From positions 1-39,611 of the forward strand of contig JAHEAO010000027.1 of NCBI GenBank assembly GCA_024642725.1: 39,611 nucleotides of DNA. Reading direction: 5' to 3'. Both the position numbers and the translations under genes were made by a program. Origin of the DNA: Paracoccaceae bacterium (GTDB lineage: Bacteria > Pseudomonadota > Alphaproteobacteria > Rhodobacterales > Rhodobacteraceae). This document shows, in pieces, positions 18,774 to 26,889 of the stretch; within the stretch, counting starts at the first letter, position 1, and every line of letters begins with the position of its first letter. The notes under the pieces are model-generated. The model saw nothing but the letters and a program-made list of their open reading frames with translations. It was not told where the DNA came from and searched no databases.

Positions 18774-19404
18774 AGACAAGGAAGCAAGCCTGTTTCAGGC
18801 ACCGCCTGAGGCAGAGCAGGAACGGATGGTTGAAGCCATCCTGTTCGCCACGGCAGAACCGGTGACGGTGGCCGAGCTGAATGCCCGCATGCCGCATGGC
18901 GCGGACGCGGCGCAGGCACTGGCGGCCCTGCGCAAGCGCTACGACGGGCGCGGGGTGAGGGTGGCGAAGGTCGGTGACGCCTGGGCGATGCGCACGGCCC
19001 CCGATCTGGGATTCCTGATGCAGAAGGAAACCGTCGAGACCCGCAAGCTGAGCCGCGCCGCGATCGAGACGCTGGCGATTGTCGCCTACCACCAGCCTGT
19101 GACCCGCGCCGAGATCGAAGAGATCAGGGGCGTCGGTGTCAGCCGCGGCACGGTGGACCAGTTGATCGAGTTGGAATGGATCCGGTTCGGACGCCGCCGG
19201 ATGACGCCGGGACGCCCGGTTACGTACGTGGTGACGCAGAATTTTCTGGATCACTTCGGTCTGGAAAGCGCGCGCGACCTGCCCGGTCTGAAGGAGTTGC
19301 GCGCGGCGGGCCTGTTGGAAAACCGGACGCTGCCGGGTGCTGCAGCCGATAGCGAGGACGAGGAAGACGAACTGGATCAGACCGACATGTTCGAGGACGA
19401 ATAG
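18766..19404 (+). CDS. scpB: Segregation and condensation protein B
   Basis: Winged-helix dimer partner of ScpA in the SMC complex, 212 residues. The family segments VEAILFATAEPVT near residue 22 and IVAYHQPVTRAEIEEIRGVGVS near residue 105 are present, followed by the VDQLIELEWI region. The tail is very acidic (SEDEEDELDQTDMFEDE). The frame is open upstream, but ATG 18766, inside the end of scpA, gives the family-like start MAEDKEASLF and an eight-base overlap. Confidence 0.94.
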   Translation: MAEDKEASLFQAPPEAEQERMVEAILFATAEPVTVAELNARMPHGADAAQALAALRKRYDGRGVRVAKVGDAWAMRTAPDLGFLMQKETVETRKLSRAAIETLAIVAYHQPVTRAEIEEIRGVGVSRGTVDQLIELEWIRFGRRRMTPGRPVTYVVTQNFLDHFGLESARDLPGLKELRAAGLLENRTLPGAAADSEDEEDELDQTDMFEDE

Positions 19405-19422
19405 ACCCGAGGAGGGTGAACA

Positions 19423-19638
19423 ATGGACCTCAACAGACTGATAAACATGATCATAAACACGGTCATGCGGCGGCTGGTGAACCTTGGTGTCAACAAGGGC
19501 ATCGACATGGCGTCAGGCGGCGGCAAGCCCGCCAGTGCGAAAACCCCTGAAGCACAGGCGCAGGCAAGAGCGGCCAAGGAAACCTCTCGCAAGGCGCGCC
19601 AGACCGCAAAACTGGCCCGGCGGATCGGCAAGTTTTAG
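19423..19638 (+). CDS. Small basic protein of unknown function
   Basis: A 71-residue protein preceded by a strong Shine-Dalgarno (GAGGAGGG, 19410-19417) 18 bases after scpB, so it is probably translated in the same operon. The N-terminal ~25 residues form an amphipathic hydrophobic stretch (MDLNRLINMIINTVMRRLVN), followed by a Gly-rich hinge and a highly basic Ala/Lys/Arg/Gln tail predicted to be helical. I do not recognise a characterised family; the association with scpAB makes a nucleoid or membrane-surface role imaginable, but that is a guess. Its stop overlaps the convergent hydrolase stop by four bases. Confidence 0.75.
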   Translation: MDLNRLINMIINTVMRRLVNLGVNKGIDMASGGGKPASAKTPEAQAQARAAKETSRKARQTAKLARRIGKF

Positions 19639-20432
19639 GGCGCGGGCTGGTCCAGACGGATCAGCCAGTCAGCGACCAAAGCCCTGAACAGGTCCGGACG
19701 CTCCCAGACAAGCTGGTGGCCGGCTGTGTCGAGCACCGCCAATGTCGCGCGAGGGTATGTCGGCAGCCAGTCGATGGCATCGGCATAGCCTGACCAGGAA
19801 TCCTGCCTGCCGCAGACCATCAGGCTGGGCTTGTCGAACCGCGCTTCGGGGGCGCACAGGTCGAAAGGATAGTCGAAGGCGGCCCAAACCCGCTCTGCCT
19901 GAGCCTTGTCGTGCAGGTCTTTCGGCGGCAGGATGGCGCGGCGCCGCTTTTCGGTGATATCGCGGTTTTGCACGACCAGCAGGTTGTCGTAGCCCTCCAG
20001 TTCGTCTTTGGAGAGTTCGGAGCGCAGCCCTTTGTCCCGCACCAGCACCTGATGTGCGGGCAGGCGGTCGGCGGGCAGGGTCGGGCTGCCGCCGGGGGTG
20101 ATCAGTCCGAGCCCATCGACCAGTTCGGGCCGCTTGTAGGCAAAGCCCTGCGCGATATAGCTGCCGCGCGATTCTCCGATGATCGGGAAGGACTGGCCGG
20201 GCAGAGCTTGGGTTGCGAAGTCAATGACGGCATTCAGCAGATCGAGTTGTGAAGCGATACCGGCCCGTGCCGGGCTTAGGCCATGCCCGGGCATGTCGGG
20301 ATAGACGCGCTTCCAGCCCGGATGGGCCTTGAACATGGGTTCGAAGGTTTCGACCATATGGCGGTGATCCAGCTTGGCCCCGTGGAGGATCAGGACCGGG
20401 CGGCCTTCGCCGTGAATGACATGGTGCAGCAT
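19635..20432 (-). CDS. Alpha/beta hydrolase
   Basis: A 265-residue alpha/beta-hydrolase-fold protein. The oxyanion-region motif VLILHGAKLDH lies near residue 14, the nucleophile elbow GESRG has Ser88, and a late His in DTAGHQLVWE completes the likely triad. Substrate is unknown; the family covers esterases, lipases and C-C hydrolases. It has no signal peptide. It is convergent with the small gene after scpB, with a four-base overlap of coding ends. Confidence 0.88.
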   Translation of the reverse strand: MLHHVIHGEGRPVLILHGAKLDHRHMVETFEPMFKAHPGWKRVYPDMPGHGLSPARAGIASQLDLLNAVIDFATQALPGQSFPIIGESRGSYIAQGFAYKRPELVDGLGLITPGGSPTLPADRLPAHQVLVRDKGLRSELSKDELEGYDNLLVVQNRDITEKRRRAILPPKDLHDKAQAERVWAAFDYPFDLCAPEARFDKPSLMVCGRQDSWSGYADAIDWLPTYPRATLAVLDTAGHQLVWERPDLFRALVADWLIRLDQPAP

Positions 20433-20555
20433 GGCTTCTCTGGGTCTAATCGTTAAAGTGGCCGGGAAAGCCTAGCTGAAAACCGCACCACAGGCATCTT
20501 TTGTTGCCTGATCGGTTCGGTTTGTATCTGATCGGGGCAACTGAAGGGACAGAGA

Positions 20556-21161
20556 TTGACACCAAATCGAAGCGAATGGGGCGTCGCGGCATTCACTGTG
20601 TTCTATGTCTCGGCCTTCACCTTATGGTTCCTGTCGATCGGGAATTACGAATTCATCGTCTACATTGTGACGATGGCGATCCTGATCGCGCTCGTGGGCT
20701 TTTCGCTTCGCAAGGCGGCCTATCCGGTGGCGATGCTCTGGGCCTTGTCGGTCTGGGGACTGGCGCATATGGCGGGCGGGGGAGTGCAGGTCAACGGATC
20801 GGTTCTGTATAACCTGCGGCTGATCCCGATCGTCGAAACCGAAAACCTCTTCATCCTCAAATACGACCAACTGGTCCATGCCTATGGCTTCGGCGTCACT
20901 GCATGGCTCTTGTGGCACCTTCTGGTGCGGCATTTCCCGGATGCACGCCATACGATGACGGCCTATGTCTATCCGGTTCTCGCATCGATGGGTCTTGGCG
21001 CTCTTAATGAGATGATCGAGTTCAGCGCCGTTCTGATGGTGCCCGATACCAATGTCGGAGGATATTACAACACCGCGCTTGATCTTTGCTTCAACTGTGC
21101 TGGCGCGGTCATCGCGATTGTCATCGTGGCCCTGAGCGAACGGCGCGGTCGCCCCGCCTGA
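20556..21161 (+). CDS. DUF2238 (YjdF-like) membrane protein
   Basis: A 201-residue integral membrane protein with about six spans. It carries the conserved polar motifs of the DUF2238/YjdF family: KYDQLVHAYGFG near residue 104, LNEMIEF near 150 and YYNTALDLCFNCAGA near 170, which place His, Asp, Glu and Asn residues near the membrane. Function unknown. The start is TTG at 20556, chosen because AAGGGA (20544-20549) lies at proper spacing and the next in-frame Met is well inside. The 123-base upstream gap holds a 6-bp hairpin (CAGGCA/TGCCTG, 20491-20510). Confidence 0.83.
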   Translation: MTPNRSEWGVAAFTVFYVSAFTLWFLSIGNYEFIVYIVTMAILIALVGFSLRKAAYPVAMLWALSVWGLAHMAGGGVQVNGSVLYNLRLIPIVETENLFILKYDQLVHAYGFGVTAWLLWHLLVRHFPDARHTMTAYVYPVLASMGLGALNEMIEFSAVLMVPDTNVGGYYNTALDLCFNCAGAVIAIVIVALSERRGRPA

Positions 21162-21168
21162 AACGAGG

Positions 21169-21648
21169 TCAGCCCTTTCGGGCAGCATCGATCGCTGCCA
21201 CGTCGATCCTGCCCATGTCCATCATCGCGGCAAAGGCGCGTTTTGCCTCGTCTCCGCCAGCGGCCAGTGCCTCTGTCAGCGTGCGTGGCGTGATCTGCCA
21301 GGAGATCCCCCAGCGGTCCTTGCACCATCCGCAGGCGCTTTCCGTGCCGCCGTTGCCAACGATGGCATCCCAGTACCGGTCGGTTTCCGCCTGATCGTCG
21401 GTCGCGACCTGAATGGAAAACGCCTCGTTCGGCTGGAAGGCCGGACCGCCGTTCAGTCCAATGCAAGGAATGCCCATCACGGTGAACTGCACGGTCAGAA
21501 CGTCCCCGCGCTTGCCCGAAGGATAGTCTGCGGGCGCATGAAAAACGGCATCCACGGAACTGTCGGGAAACAGACTGGCATAGAAACGGGCGGCAGCCTC
21601 GGCGTCTTTGTCGTACCAGAGGCAGATGGTAGTCTTCGCGATTGTCAT
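21169..21648 (-). CDS. VOC family protein (PF06983, PhnB-like)
   Basis: A 159-residue protein of the vicinal-oxygen-chelate superfamily, of the type named after '3-demethylubiquinone-9 3-methyltransferase' domains. That name is a historical misnomer and the function is unknown. Typical are the start TTICLWYDKDAEAAARFYASLFPD, a GDVLTVQFTVMGIPCIGLNGG strand pair, and the GWCKDRWGISWQI motif near residue 105. ATG 21648 has AGGAAG upstream; the frame extends 18 codons further but without family similarity. Seven bases separate its stop from that of the convergent DUF2238 gene. Confidence 0.88.
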   Translation of the reverse strand: MTIAKTTICLWYDKDAEAAARFYASLFPDSSVDAVFHAPADYPSGKRGDVLTVQFTVMGIPCIGLNGGPAFQPNEAFSIQVATDDQAETDRYWDAIVGNGGTESACGWCKDRWGISWQITPRTLTEALAAGGDEAKRAFAAMMDMGRIDVAAIDAARKG

Positions 21649-21787
21649 GACGATCTTCCTGATCCGACCCGGCAGGGCTTCGATTCCGGCAATCGGGATC
21701 ATAGCCCCGGCACGGATTGTTTCAAGCGCCGGGTCGATGGCTGAAAGCGCGGCCGAAGCCGAGAGACGCCCCGGCTGCGGCTTGGGG

Positions 21788-22870
21788 TCAGACGGATCGG
21801 AAATGCTTGGACAGCTTCAGACCCTGACCCTGATAGTTGGACTTCAGGTCCGCGCCATAGAGCGTTTCGGGTATTTCCGTCATCCGTTCATAGACCAGTC
21901 GCCCGACGGTTTGTCCGTGTTCGAGCACAAAGGGCGCTTCGTGGCAGCGGACTTCCAGCACGCCGCGCGACCCCGAGCCACCCGCCGCGTCATGGCCGAA
22001 TCCGGGGTCGAAGAAGCCCGCGTAGTGAACGCGGAATTCACCGACCATTGCGAGGTAGGGAGCCATTTCGGCGGCGCAGTCCGGCGGAATGGAAATCGCC
22101 TCGCGGCTCACAAGGATGTAGAAGGCGCCGGGATCAAGGATGATCCGGCCTTCTTTGGTGTGGATCGGTTCCCAATATTCCAGCGGGTCGTAAAAGCCGA
22201 TTTTCGACAGGTCGATCACGCCGCTGTGCGGCTTGGCGCGGTAGCCCACGAGATCGCCGGTTTCCGGCTTGAGGTCGACCGAGAACCGCAACCCGTCCGA
22301 GATGACGGGCGTGCCGGAAACGATCGGGGTCCGGGCGTGGATCTTGCGCAGTTCGTCGTCCGGGATCACGGTGTCGCCTTGCCGGAAAATGATCTGGTTC
22401 AGCATCTGGCCGGGGGCAACGAGGACCGAGAAGGAGCGGGGGCAGATCTCGACGTATAGTCGGCCCTCGAACCCGTCGTGGACACGGTCGAACTCGGTTC
22501 CGTTGTCGGTGATGATCCGGGTCAGCAGGTCCAGCCGCCCGATCGAGGACTTGGCCGAGGCCGCCGCAGCGGTGCCCTGCGGAAGCGTCAGGCGTTCCAT
22601 CAGCGGAACGACATAGACGCAGCCCTTTTCCAGTACCGCGCCGCCAGTCAGGTCGATCCGGTGCATGGTAAATTCGTCGAGCCGGTCCTTGACCGTGCGG
22701 CCCTTGCCGGCAAGGAAAGACGCGCGCACGCGATAGGCGGTAAGCCCGAGGCGCAGGTCAAGCGAGGCGGGCTGAATCTGGTCGGGCGTGATGGCGATAT
22801 CCGAAGTGATCTGGCCTGCGTCGATCATCGCGCGAATGGCGCTGTCTGGCAGGACTCCGGTCACGTTCAT
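21788..22870 (-). CDS. dcd: 2'-deoxycytidine 5'-triphosphate deaminase
   Basis: Converts dCTP to dUTP on the route to dTTP. At 360 residues this is the long alphaproteobacterial form (two dUTPase-like domains), about twice the ~190 residues of E. coli Dcd. The family segments IQPASLDLRLG near residue 32 and ASAKSSIGRLDLLTRIITD near residue 105 are clear; a second Dcd-like half follows. ATG 22870 has GGGGG five bases upstream; an adjacent GTG at 22873 is closer than ideal. The tRNA-Pro terminator ends only about 18 bases upstream of the start, so dcd may have its own promoter or depend on read-through. Confidence 0.93.
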   Translation of the reverse strand: MNVTGVLPDSAIRAMIDAGQITSDIAITPDQIQPASLDLRLGLTAYRVRASFLAGKGRTVKDRLDEFTMHRIDLTGGAVLEKGCVYVVPLMERLTLPQGTAAAASAKSSIGRLDLLTRIITDNGTEFDRVHDGFEGRLYVEICPRSFSVLVAPGQMLNQIIFRQGDTVIPDDELRKIHARTPIVSGTPVISDGLRFSVDLKPETGDLVGYRAKPHSGVIDLSKIGFYDPLEYWEPIHTKEGRIILDPGAFYILVSREAISIPPDCAAEMAPYLAMVGEFRVHYAGFFDPGFGHDAAGGSGSRGVLEVRCHEAPFVLEHGQTVGRLVYERMTEIPETLYGADLKSNYQGQGLKLSKHFRSV

Positions 22871-22887
22871 CACATCCCCCTAACGAA

Positions 22888-22918
22888 AACGCCCGCCGCC
22901 AGCAAAGGCGGGGGCGTT
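22888..22918 (-). terminator. Intrinsic terminator of tRNA-Pro
   Basis: On the minus strand a GC-rich stem (AACGCCCCCGCC pairing with GGCGGCGGGCGTT, one bulge) with a six-base loop is followed by TTTTCGTT. It starts nine bases after the tRNA CCA end and stops just before the dcd ribosome-binding site. Structure and position fit a Rho-independent terminator. Confidence 0.85.
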
Positions 22919-22926
22919 CTTGTGAT

Positions 22927-23003
22927 TGGTCGGGCTAGCAGGACTCGAACCTGCGACCTTCCGTCCCCCAGACGGACGCGCTACCAGGCTGCGCCATAGC
23001 CCG
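22927..23003 (-). tRNA. tRNA-Pro (anticodon GGG)
   Basis: A 77-base cloverleaf on the minus strand. The acceptor arms CGGGCTA (5') and TAGCCCG (3') pair fully, with discriminator A and an encoded CCA. The D-arm contains GCAGCCTGGTAGCGC, the anticodon loop is CTGGGGG between TCCGT and ACGGA stems, giving anticodon GGG, and the T-loop is GGTTCGAGTCC. It reads proline CCC codons. It has its own promoter-like sequence and terminator and sits between merR and dcd. Confidence 0.97.
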
Positions 23004-23014
23004 ACTTCGGCCCC

Positions 23015-23042
23015 TACATACTGTTTTTGCGCGCGGGGGCAA
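23015..23042 (-). promoter_or_regulatory. Candidate promoter of tRNA-Pro
   Basis: On the minus strand TTGCCC (23042-23037), a 16-base spacer and TATGTA (23020-23015) place the transcription start a few bases before the tRNA 5' end at 23003. The pair is a fair sigma-70-type match and the distance is right for a tRNA gene. Confidence 0.5.
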
Positions 23043-23077
23043 GCCGGAACTGTCGTGAAAAAGCGATGTGCCAGTGC

Positions 23078-23950
23078 CTAGGTCCGCTTGTCTGACGCCA
23101 TCCGGTCGCGGAGCACCAGCAACCGGTCGTAGAGCGGCCTGAGGTCTTCGACCGCAGGGGGTTCGCCCTTGGCGGCCTGGCGCAGCATCGCGGCAACATC
23201 GGAGATCTGCGTGTCGAAGGTCGTGTCATCGTCCTGGGGGTCGGGTGGCAGGTCAATAACGGCAGGACGCGGAGCGGGTGGCGCCTGAGGTTCCGGTTCC
23301 GGCGCTGCGGCGGCTTCCGGTTCCGCTTGAGGATCGGGGTCCGGTTCGGCGGCAGGTTCTGGTTCCGGTTCATGCCGTGGCGCAGCGTCGCTTGGCGGGG
23401 CTTTTTCGGTGGCCTGTTCCGTGGCCCCGGCATCGCTGATCGCATCGAGCAGGTCGCGGTCAGGGGCTTTTGTCGCGGCCGGCTTTGACGCCGGGCTTTC
23501 CGTCTTGTCCAGCCCCTCGATCTCGGCAAGGGTCCGTGACAGCGGGACGACATTGTCAGGCTCAGCCTGTGGCGCGTCCGAGATCATCGGTGCGTCATCT
23601 GTCGCCGCTTTCGGGTCTGGCAGCGCCGTCGTTTCCACCGTATCGCCGTCGTCACCGGGCGCGGGAGGTCCGGAATCAAGCGGCTTTGACAGTGCCGCGA
23701 CATGTTTGACGCCTTCTTCGCGAAGAAGTTTCTGCACGCCCCGGATGGTCATGCCGTCATCATGCAGGAGCTTCTTGATGCCGCCCAGCAGTTCCATGTC
23801 GGCGGGACGGTAATAGCGGCGGCCCCCGGCCCGCTTGACCGGCTTCACATGCGTAAAGCGGCTTTCCCAGAAGCGCAGCACATGGGTGGGCGTGTCGAGC
23901 CAGTCGGCCACTTCGCTGATCGTGCGAAAGGCATCCGGGGACTTGTCCAT
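23078..23950 (-). CDS. MerR family transcriptional regulator with long acidic tail
   Basis: A 290-residue protein. Residues 8-80 form a MerR-type winged helix-turn-helix ([20 protein letters not shown], then [20 protein letters not shown]). The middle (about 130-235) is low-complexity Pro/Glu/Asp/Ala repeat sequence, and a short conserved-looking helix pair ends the protein. It has no metal-binding Cys cluster, so the effector is unknown. It lies 12 bases downstream of ihfA on the same strand, a pairing seen across related genomes; it is probably cotranscribed with ihfA. Confidence 0.88.
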   Translation of the reverse strand: MDKSPDAFRTISEVADWLDTPTHVLRFWESRFTHVKPVKRAGGRRYYRPADMELLGGIKKLLHDDGMTIRGVQKLLREEGVKHVAALSKPLDSGPPAPGDDGDTVETTALPDPKAATDDAPMISDAPQAEPDNVVPLSRTLAEIEGLDKTESPASKPAATKAPDRDLLDAISDAGATEQATEKAPPSDAAPRHEPEPEPAAEPDPDPQAEPEAAAAPEPEPQAPPAPRPAVIDLPPDPQDDDTTFDTQISDVAAMLRQAAKGEPPAVEDLRPLYDRLLVLRDRMASDKRT

Positions 23951-23962
23951 TCGGGTCAGATC

Positions 23963-24265
23963 CTAGCGGGCGTTGCCGGCGGCAACCCGGTCTTTCATCA
24001 GGTGAGAGGGCCGGAAGGTCAGCACCCGGCGCGGATGGATCGGAACTTCTTCTCCGGTCTTCGGGTTGCGGCCGATGCGGGCGGCCTTATCGCGCACGCT
24101 GAACGTGCCGAAGGACGAGATCTTGACGGTCTCGCCTGAGGCCAGCGCATCCGAGATATGGCCGAGCACACTTTCGACGAGTTGCGCGGATTCATTGCGG
24201 CTGAGACCCACTTCGCGGAATACCGATTCCGACAGGTCCATTCGCGTCAATGTCTTATCACTCAT
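23963..24265 (-). CDS. ihfA: Integration host factor subunit alpha
   Basis: A 100-residue DNA-bending protein that pairs with IHF-beta and acts in replication, recombination and transcription architecture. The start [19 protein letters not shown] matches alphaproteobacterial IhfA, and the DNA-intercalating beta-arm carries [12 protein letters not shown] near residue 62. The tail [13 protein letters not shown] is typical. A recognisable promoter lies just upstream, while fabH upstream ends 100 bases away, so ihfA can be expressed independently of the lipid genes. Confidence 0.95.
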   Translation of the reverse strand: MSDKTLTRMDLSESVFREVGLSRNESAQLVESVLGHISDALASGETVKISSFGTFSVRDKAARIGRNPKTGEEVPIHPRRVLTFRPSHLMKDRVAAGNAR

Positions 24266-24291
24266 GCCGTCCCCCTGAGTTTATTTGGAAA

Positions 24292-24321
24292 ACCATAGGG
24301 CGCAGAGAATTTCCGAGTCAA
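24292..24321 (-). promoter_or_regulatory. Candidate ihfA promoter
   Basis: On the minus strand TTGACT (24321-24316) and TATGGT (24297-24292) are separated by 18 bases, 26 bases ahead of ATG 24265, in the A/T-rich gap between fabH and ihfA. This is a good match to the housekeeping consensus. Confidence 0.6.
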
Positions 24322-24365
24322 TATCAAGAGCTTGGAATACGGGGTTCACAGGCAGATTGAAGCCG

Positions 24366-25340
24366 TTACCAGCGTAAAACGACCGATCCCCAGGCCAAAC
24401 CACCGCCTATCGCCTCCATCAGAAGGATCTGACCGGGTTTGAACTTGCCCTCGGACTTGCCGACGGACAGGGCCAAGGGAATCGATGCGGCAGAGGTGTT
24501 GCCATGTTCCTGAAGCGTCACGATGACATGATCCATCGACAGGCCGAGCTTTTTGGCGGTGCCGGCGATGATCCGGATGTTGGCCTGATGCGGCACGATC
24601 CAGTCGAGATCCTGTTCCCCGAGCCCCGCCTTTTTGAGCGAAGTGGTCGCGGTTTGCGCGAGTTTCACAACGGCATGCTTGAACAGCTCCGGCCCCTGCA
24701 TCCGGACGACGCCGGCGGTTCCGGTGGTCGAGACGCCGCCATCGACATACAGCAGGTCGCGGTGGCTGCCGTCGGAATTGAGATCGGTGGCAAGGATGCC
24801 GCGGTCGGCAGAGGTGCCCTTGCCCTCGGCCGCTTCCAGAACGACCGCGCCGGCACCGTCGCCGAACAGGACGCAGGTGGCGCGGTCGGTGAAATCGAGG
24901 ATCCGGCTGAAGGTTTCAGCGCCGATCACCAACACCCGGCTGGCCTGACCCGAAACGATCAGCGCGTTGGCATTGGCCATGGCATAGACGAAGCCCGCAC
25001 AGACAGCCTGCACGTCGAAGGCAAAGCCTTTCGTCATTCCCAGCTCTGACTGCACCATCGTGGCGGCAGAAGGAAAGGTCAGGTCGGCGGTTGAGGTGGC
25101 AAGGATGATCGCGTCGATGTCATCCGCGGTCAGACCGGCATCGGCAAGAGCCGCGCGCGCCGCATGCACCGCCAGATCGGATGTGGTTTCGTCGTCGGCG
25201 GCGAAATGGCGGCGTTCAATTCCGGTCCGGGTGCGGATCCATTCGTCCGATGTGTCGAGCGAAGCTTCGAATTCGCTGTTAGGTACCACGCGCTTGGGCA
25301 GGTAATGTCCTACCCCGCGAACCACTGCCCGAACCGTCAT
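24366..25340 (-). CDS. fabH: Beta-ketoacyl-ACP synthase III
   Basis: Starts type II fatty-acid synthesis by condensing acetyl-CoA with malonyl-ACP. 324 residues. The catalytic triad is visible: Cys114 in DVQAVCAGF, His251 in IVPHQANIR and Asn281 in EHGNTSAAS. The C-terminus GGGLAWGSVVLRW is standard. Its ATG overlaps the end of plsX by four bases (25337-25340), so it is translationally coupled to plsX. FabH and PlsX acting on acyl-ACP link fatty-acid initiation to phospholipid synthesis. Confidence 0.97.
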   Translation of the reverse strand: MTVRAVVRGVGHYLPKRVVPNSEFEASLDTSDEWIRTRTGIERRHFAADDETTSDLAVHAARAALADAGLTADDIDAIILATSTADLTFPSAATMVQSELGMTKGFAFDVQAVCAGFVYAMANANALIVSGQASRVLVIGAETFSRILDFTDRATCVLFGDGAGAVVLEAAEGKGTSADRGILATDLNSDGSHRDLLYVDGGVSTTGTAGVVRMQGPELFKHAVVKLAQTATTSLKKAGLGEQDLDWIVPHQANIRIIAGTAKKLGLSMDHVIVTLQEHGNTSAASIPLALSVGKSEGKFKPGQILLMEAIGGGLAWGSVVLRW

Positions 25341-26449
25341 TCTGGTGCACCGTTATTATTATTGTCTGCCGTCCGGGTGTCATCTTGGCTTGGCTGGGTT
25401 GCGGATGCAACCCGCGCGGCCAGCCGTTCGGTGAAGCCGGATTGCGCCAGAGTGAAGGCCAGTTTGATCGCCGCCGAGACACCAGTCGCATCCGCCGCGC
25501 CATGCGATTTGATCACTGTCCCGTTGAGGCCAAGAAAGATGCCGCCATTGACGCGGCGCGGATCGATGCGCTTGTTGAGCCGCATCAGCGACGGATAGGC
25601 CAGAAGTGCTGCGATCCGCGACAGGGGCGTCGCCTTGAACGCGATCTTCATCTGGTCGCTGACCAGTCGCGCCGTGCCTTCACCCGTTTTCAGCGCGACA
25701 TTCCCGGTAAAGCCGTCGGTCACGATGACGTCGACGCGCTTGGACGGAATATCGCCGCCCTCAACGAAGCCGATGAATTCGAACGATCCCGACGCGGCGT
25801 TGCCCGCGATCAGGTCATGCGCCAGTTTCAGTTCGGCGCGGCCCTTGTGTTCTTCGGTACCGACATTCAGCACGCCGATGCGCGGGCGGGGCAGGCCAAG
25901 GCCGTTGCGGGCGTAAGAGGCGCCCATCAGCGCGTATTGCAGCAGGTCCTGTTCGTCGGCGCGAATATCGGCGCCGACGTCCAGCATCACGTTGAAACCA
26001 CCCGGATTGAGCGATGGCCACAGACAGGCGATCGCGGGGCGGTTGATGCCCGGCAGCTTGCGCAGCCGCAACATCGACAGCGCCATCAGCGCGCCGGTAT
26101 TGCCGCAGGAGACGCAGACCGAAGCCTCGCCGTTCTTCACGGAATCGATGGCCGACCACATCGAACTGTCCTGCCCGTTGCGCATCACCTGGCTGGGCTT
26201 GTCGGTCATGGCGACGACGCCGGTGGCGTCGCGAATCTCGCAGCGTTCGATCAGACCGCGCCGGCGCGAAATCAGGCTCGTCAGCTCATCTTTCGGGCCG
26301 TGGACGATGAAACGAATGACTGGATTCTTGTCGGCAGACGCACGTATACCGGCGACAACTGCCGCCGGTCCACGGTCTCCGCCCATCGCGTCAACCGAAA
26401 TAACGGTGCGAGAGGCACCCTTGGCGCTTTGATCGTCTGTTGCCGTCAT
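25337..26449 (-). CDS. plsX: Phosphate acyltransferase
   Basis: Makes acyl-phosphate from acyl-ACP, the acyl donor for PlsY in phosphatidic-acid synthesis; a peripheral membrane enzyme. 370 residues, slightly longer than the usual ~340 because of extra residues at both ends. Typical motifs are SVDAMGGDRGP near residue 19, SCGNTGALMALSM near 114 and VDVIVTDGFTGNVALKTGEGTA near 238. It sits 24 bases after rpmF and overlaps fabH by four bases, the conserved rpmF-plsX-fabH order of many bacteria. Confidence 0.96.
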   Translation of the reverse strand: MTATDDQSAKGASRTVISVDAMGGDRGPAAVVAGIRASADKNPVIRFIVHGPKDELTSLISRRRGLIERCEIRDATGVVAMTDKPSQVMRNGQDSSMWSAIDSVKNGEASVCVSCGNTGALMALSMLRLRKLPGINRPAIACLWPSLNPGGFNVMLDVGADIRADEQDLLQYALMGASYARNGLGLPRPRIGVLNVGTEEHKGRAELKLAHDLIAGNAASGSFEFIGFVEGGDIPSKRVDVIVTDGFTGNVALKTGEGTARLVSDQMKIAFKATPLSRIAALLAYPSLMRLNKRIDPRRVNGGIFLGLNGTVIKSHGAADATGVSAAIKLAFTLAQSGFTERLAARVASATQPSQDDTRTADNNNNGAPE

Positions 26450-26473
26450 GCCAGGGGTGCCGAGAGACGAGGC

Positions 26474-26683
26474 TTACGCCGCGTCCTCGTCATCGAGATC
26501 GATTTCATTCGCCTGAGCGACAACTTCGCGCGAATCGTAATGTCCGCAGGCGCCGCAAACATGGTGCGGGCGCTTCTGCTCGCCGCAGTTCGGGCATTCG
26601 GCAGGATTGCCGGCGACCAGCGCATCATGGGCGCGGCGCATGTTCCGCTTGGAGCGGGTAACTCTATTCTGTGGGACAGCCAT
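26474..26683 (-). CDS. rpmF: Large-subunit ribosomal protein bL32
   Basis: A 69-residue ribosomal protein. The start [20 protein letters not shown] and the zinc-ribbon-like [18 protein letters not shown] (four Cys, C+ form) identify bL32. The acidic tail [10 protein letters not shown] is an alphaproteobacterial feature. In many bacteria yceD (DUF177) lies immediately before rpmF; here a lytic transglycosylase gene separates the two. A hairpin lies in its 5' leader. Confidence 0.97.
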   Translation of the reverse strand: MAVPQNRVTRSKRNMRRAHDALVAGNPAECPNCGEQKRPHHVCGACGHYDSREVVAQANEIDLDDEDAA

Positions 26684-26705
26684 GTCACAACCTCGGTATC
26701 ATTAG

Positions 26706-26718
26706 GGGGCATGGCCCC
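26706..26718 (-). other. Small perfect hairpin in the rpmF leader
   Basis: GGGGC-ATG-GCCCC, about 23 bases upstream of the rpmF start, within the 206-base gap between the lytic transglycosylase stop and rpmF. It could be part of the mRNA leader. I see no convincing -35/-10 pair in the rest of the gap and no small gene. Confidence 0.3.
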
Positions 26719-26889
26719 GGTAAAATCTGGTTCTTGTTCGCGGTTTTCACGGCCTCTTACGCGCTTCCGCGTCCCGTGTCCAACCGATCTTTCAAGAAGG
26801 CCGGGAACATACTGCGATTCCGTTGCGGCGCAAGTGCTTTCTGGGTGGTTCGTGTCCATTGCCGCCCTCTTGAGGAATTGCTTCGGCGT

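Noticed and set aside
23290-23430. Pro/Glu repeat stretch in the MerR gene as a DNA repeat or CRISPR-like array
   Set aside because: It is in-frame low-complexity coding sequence without regular spacers; it encodes a disordered acidic linker.
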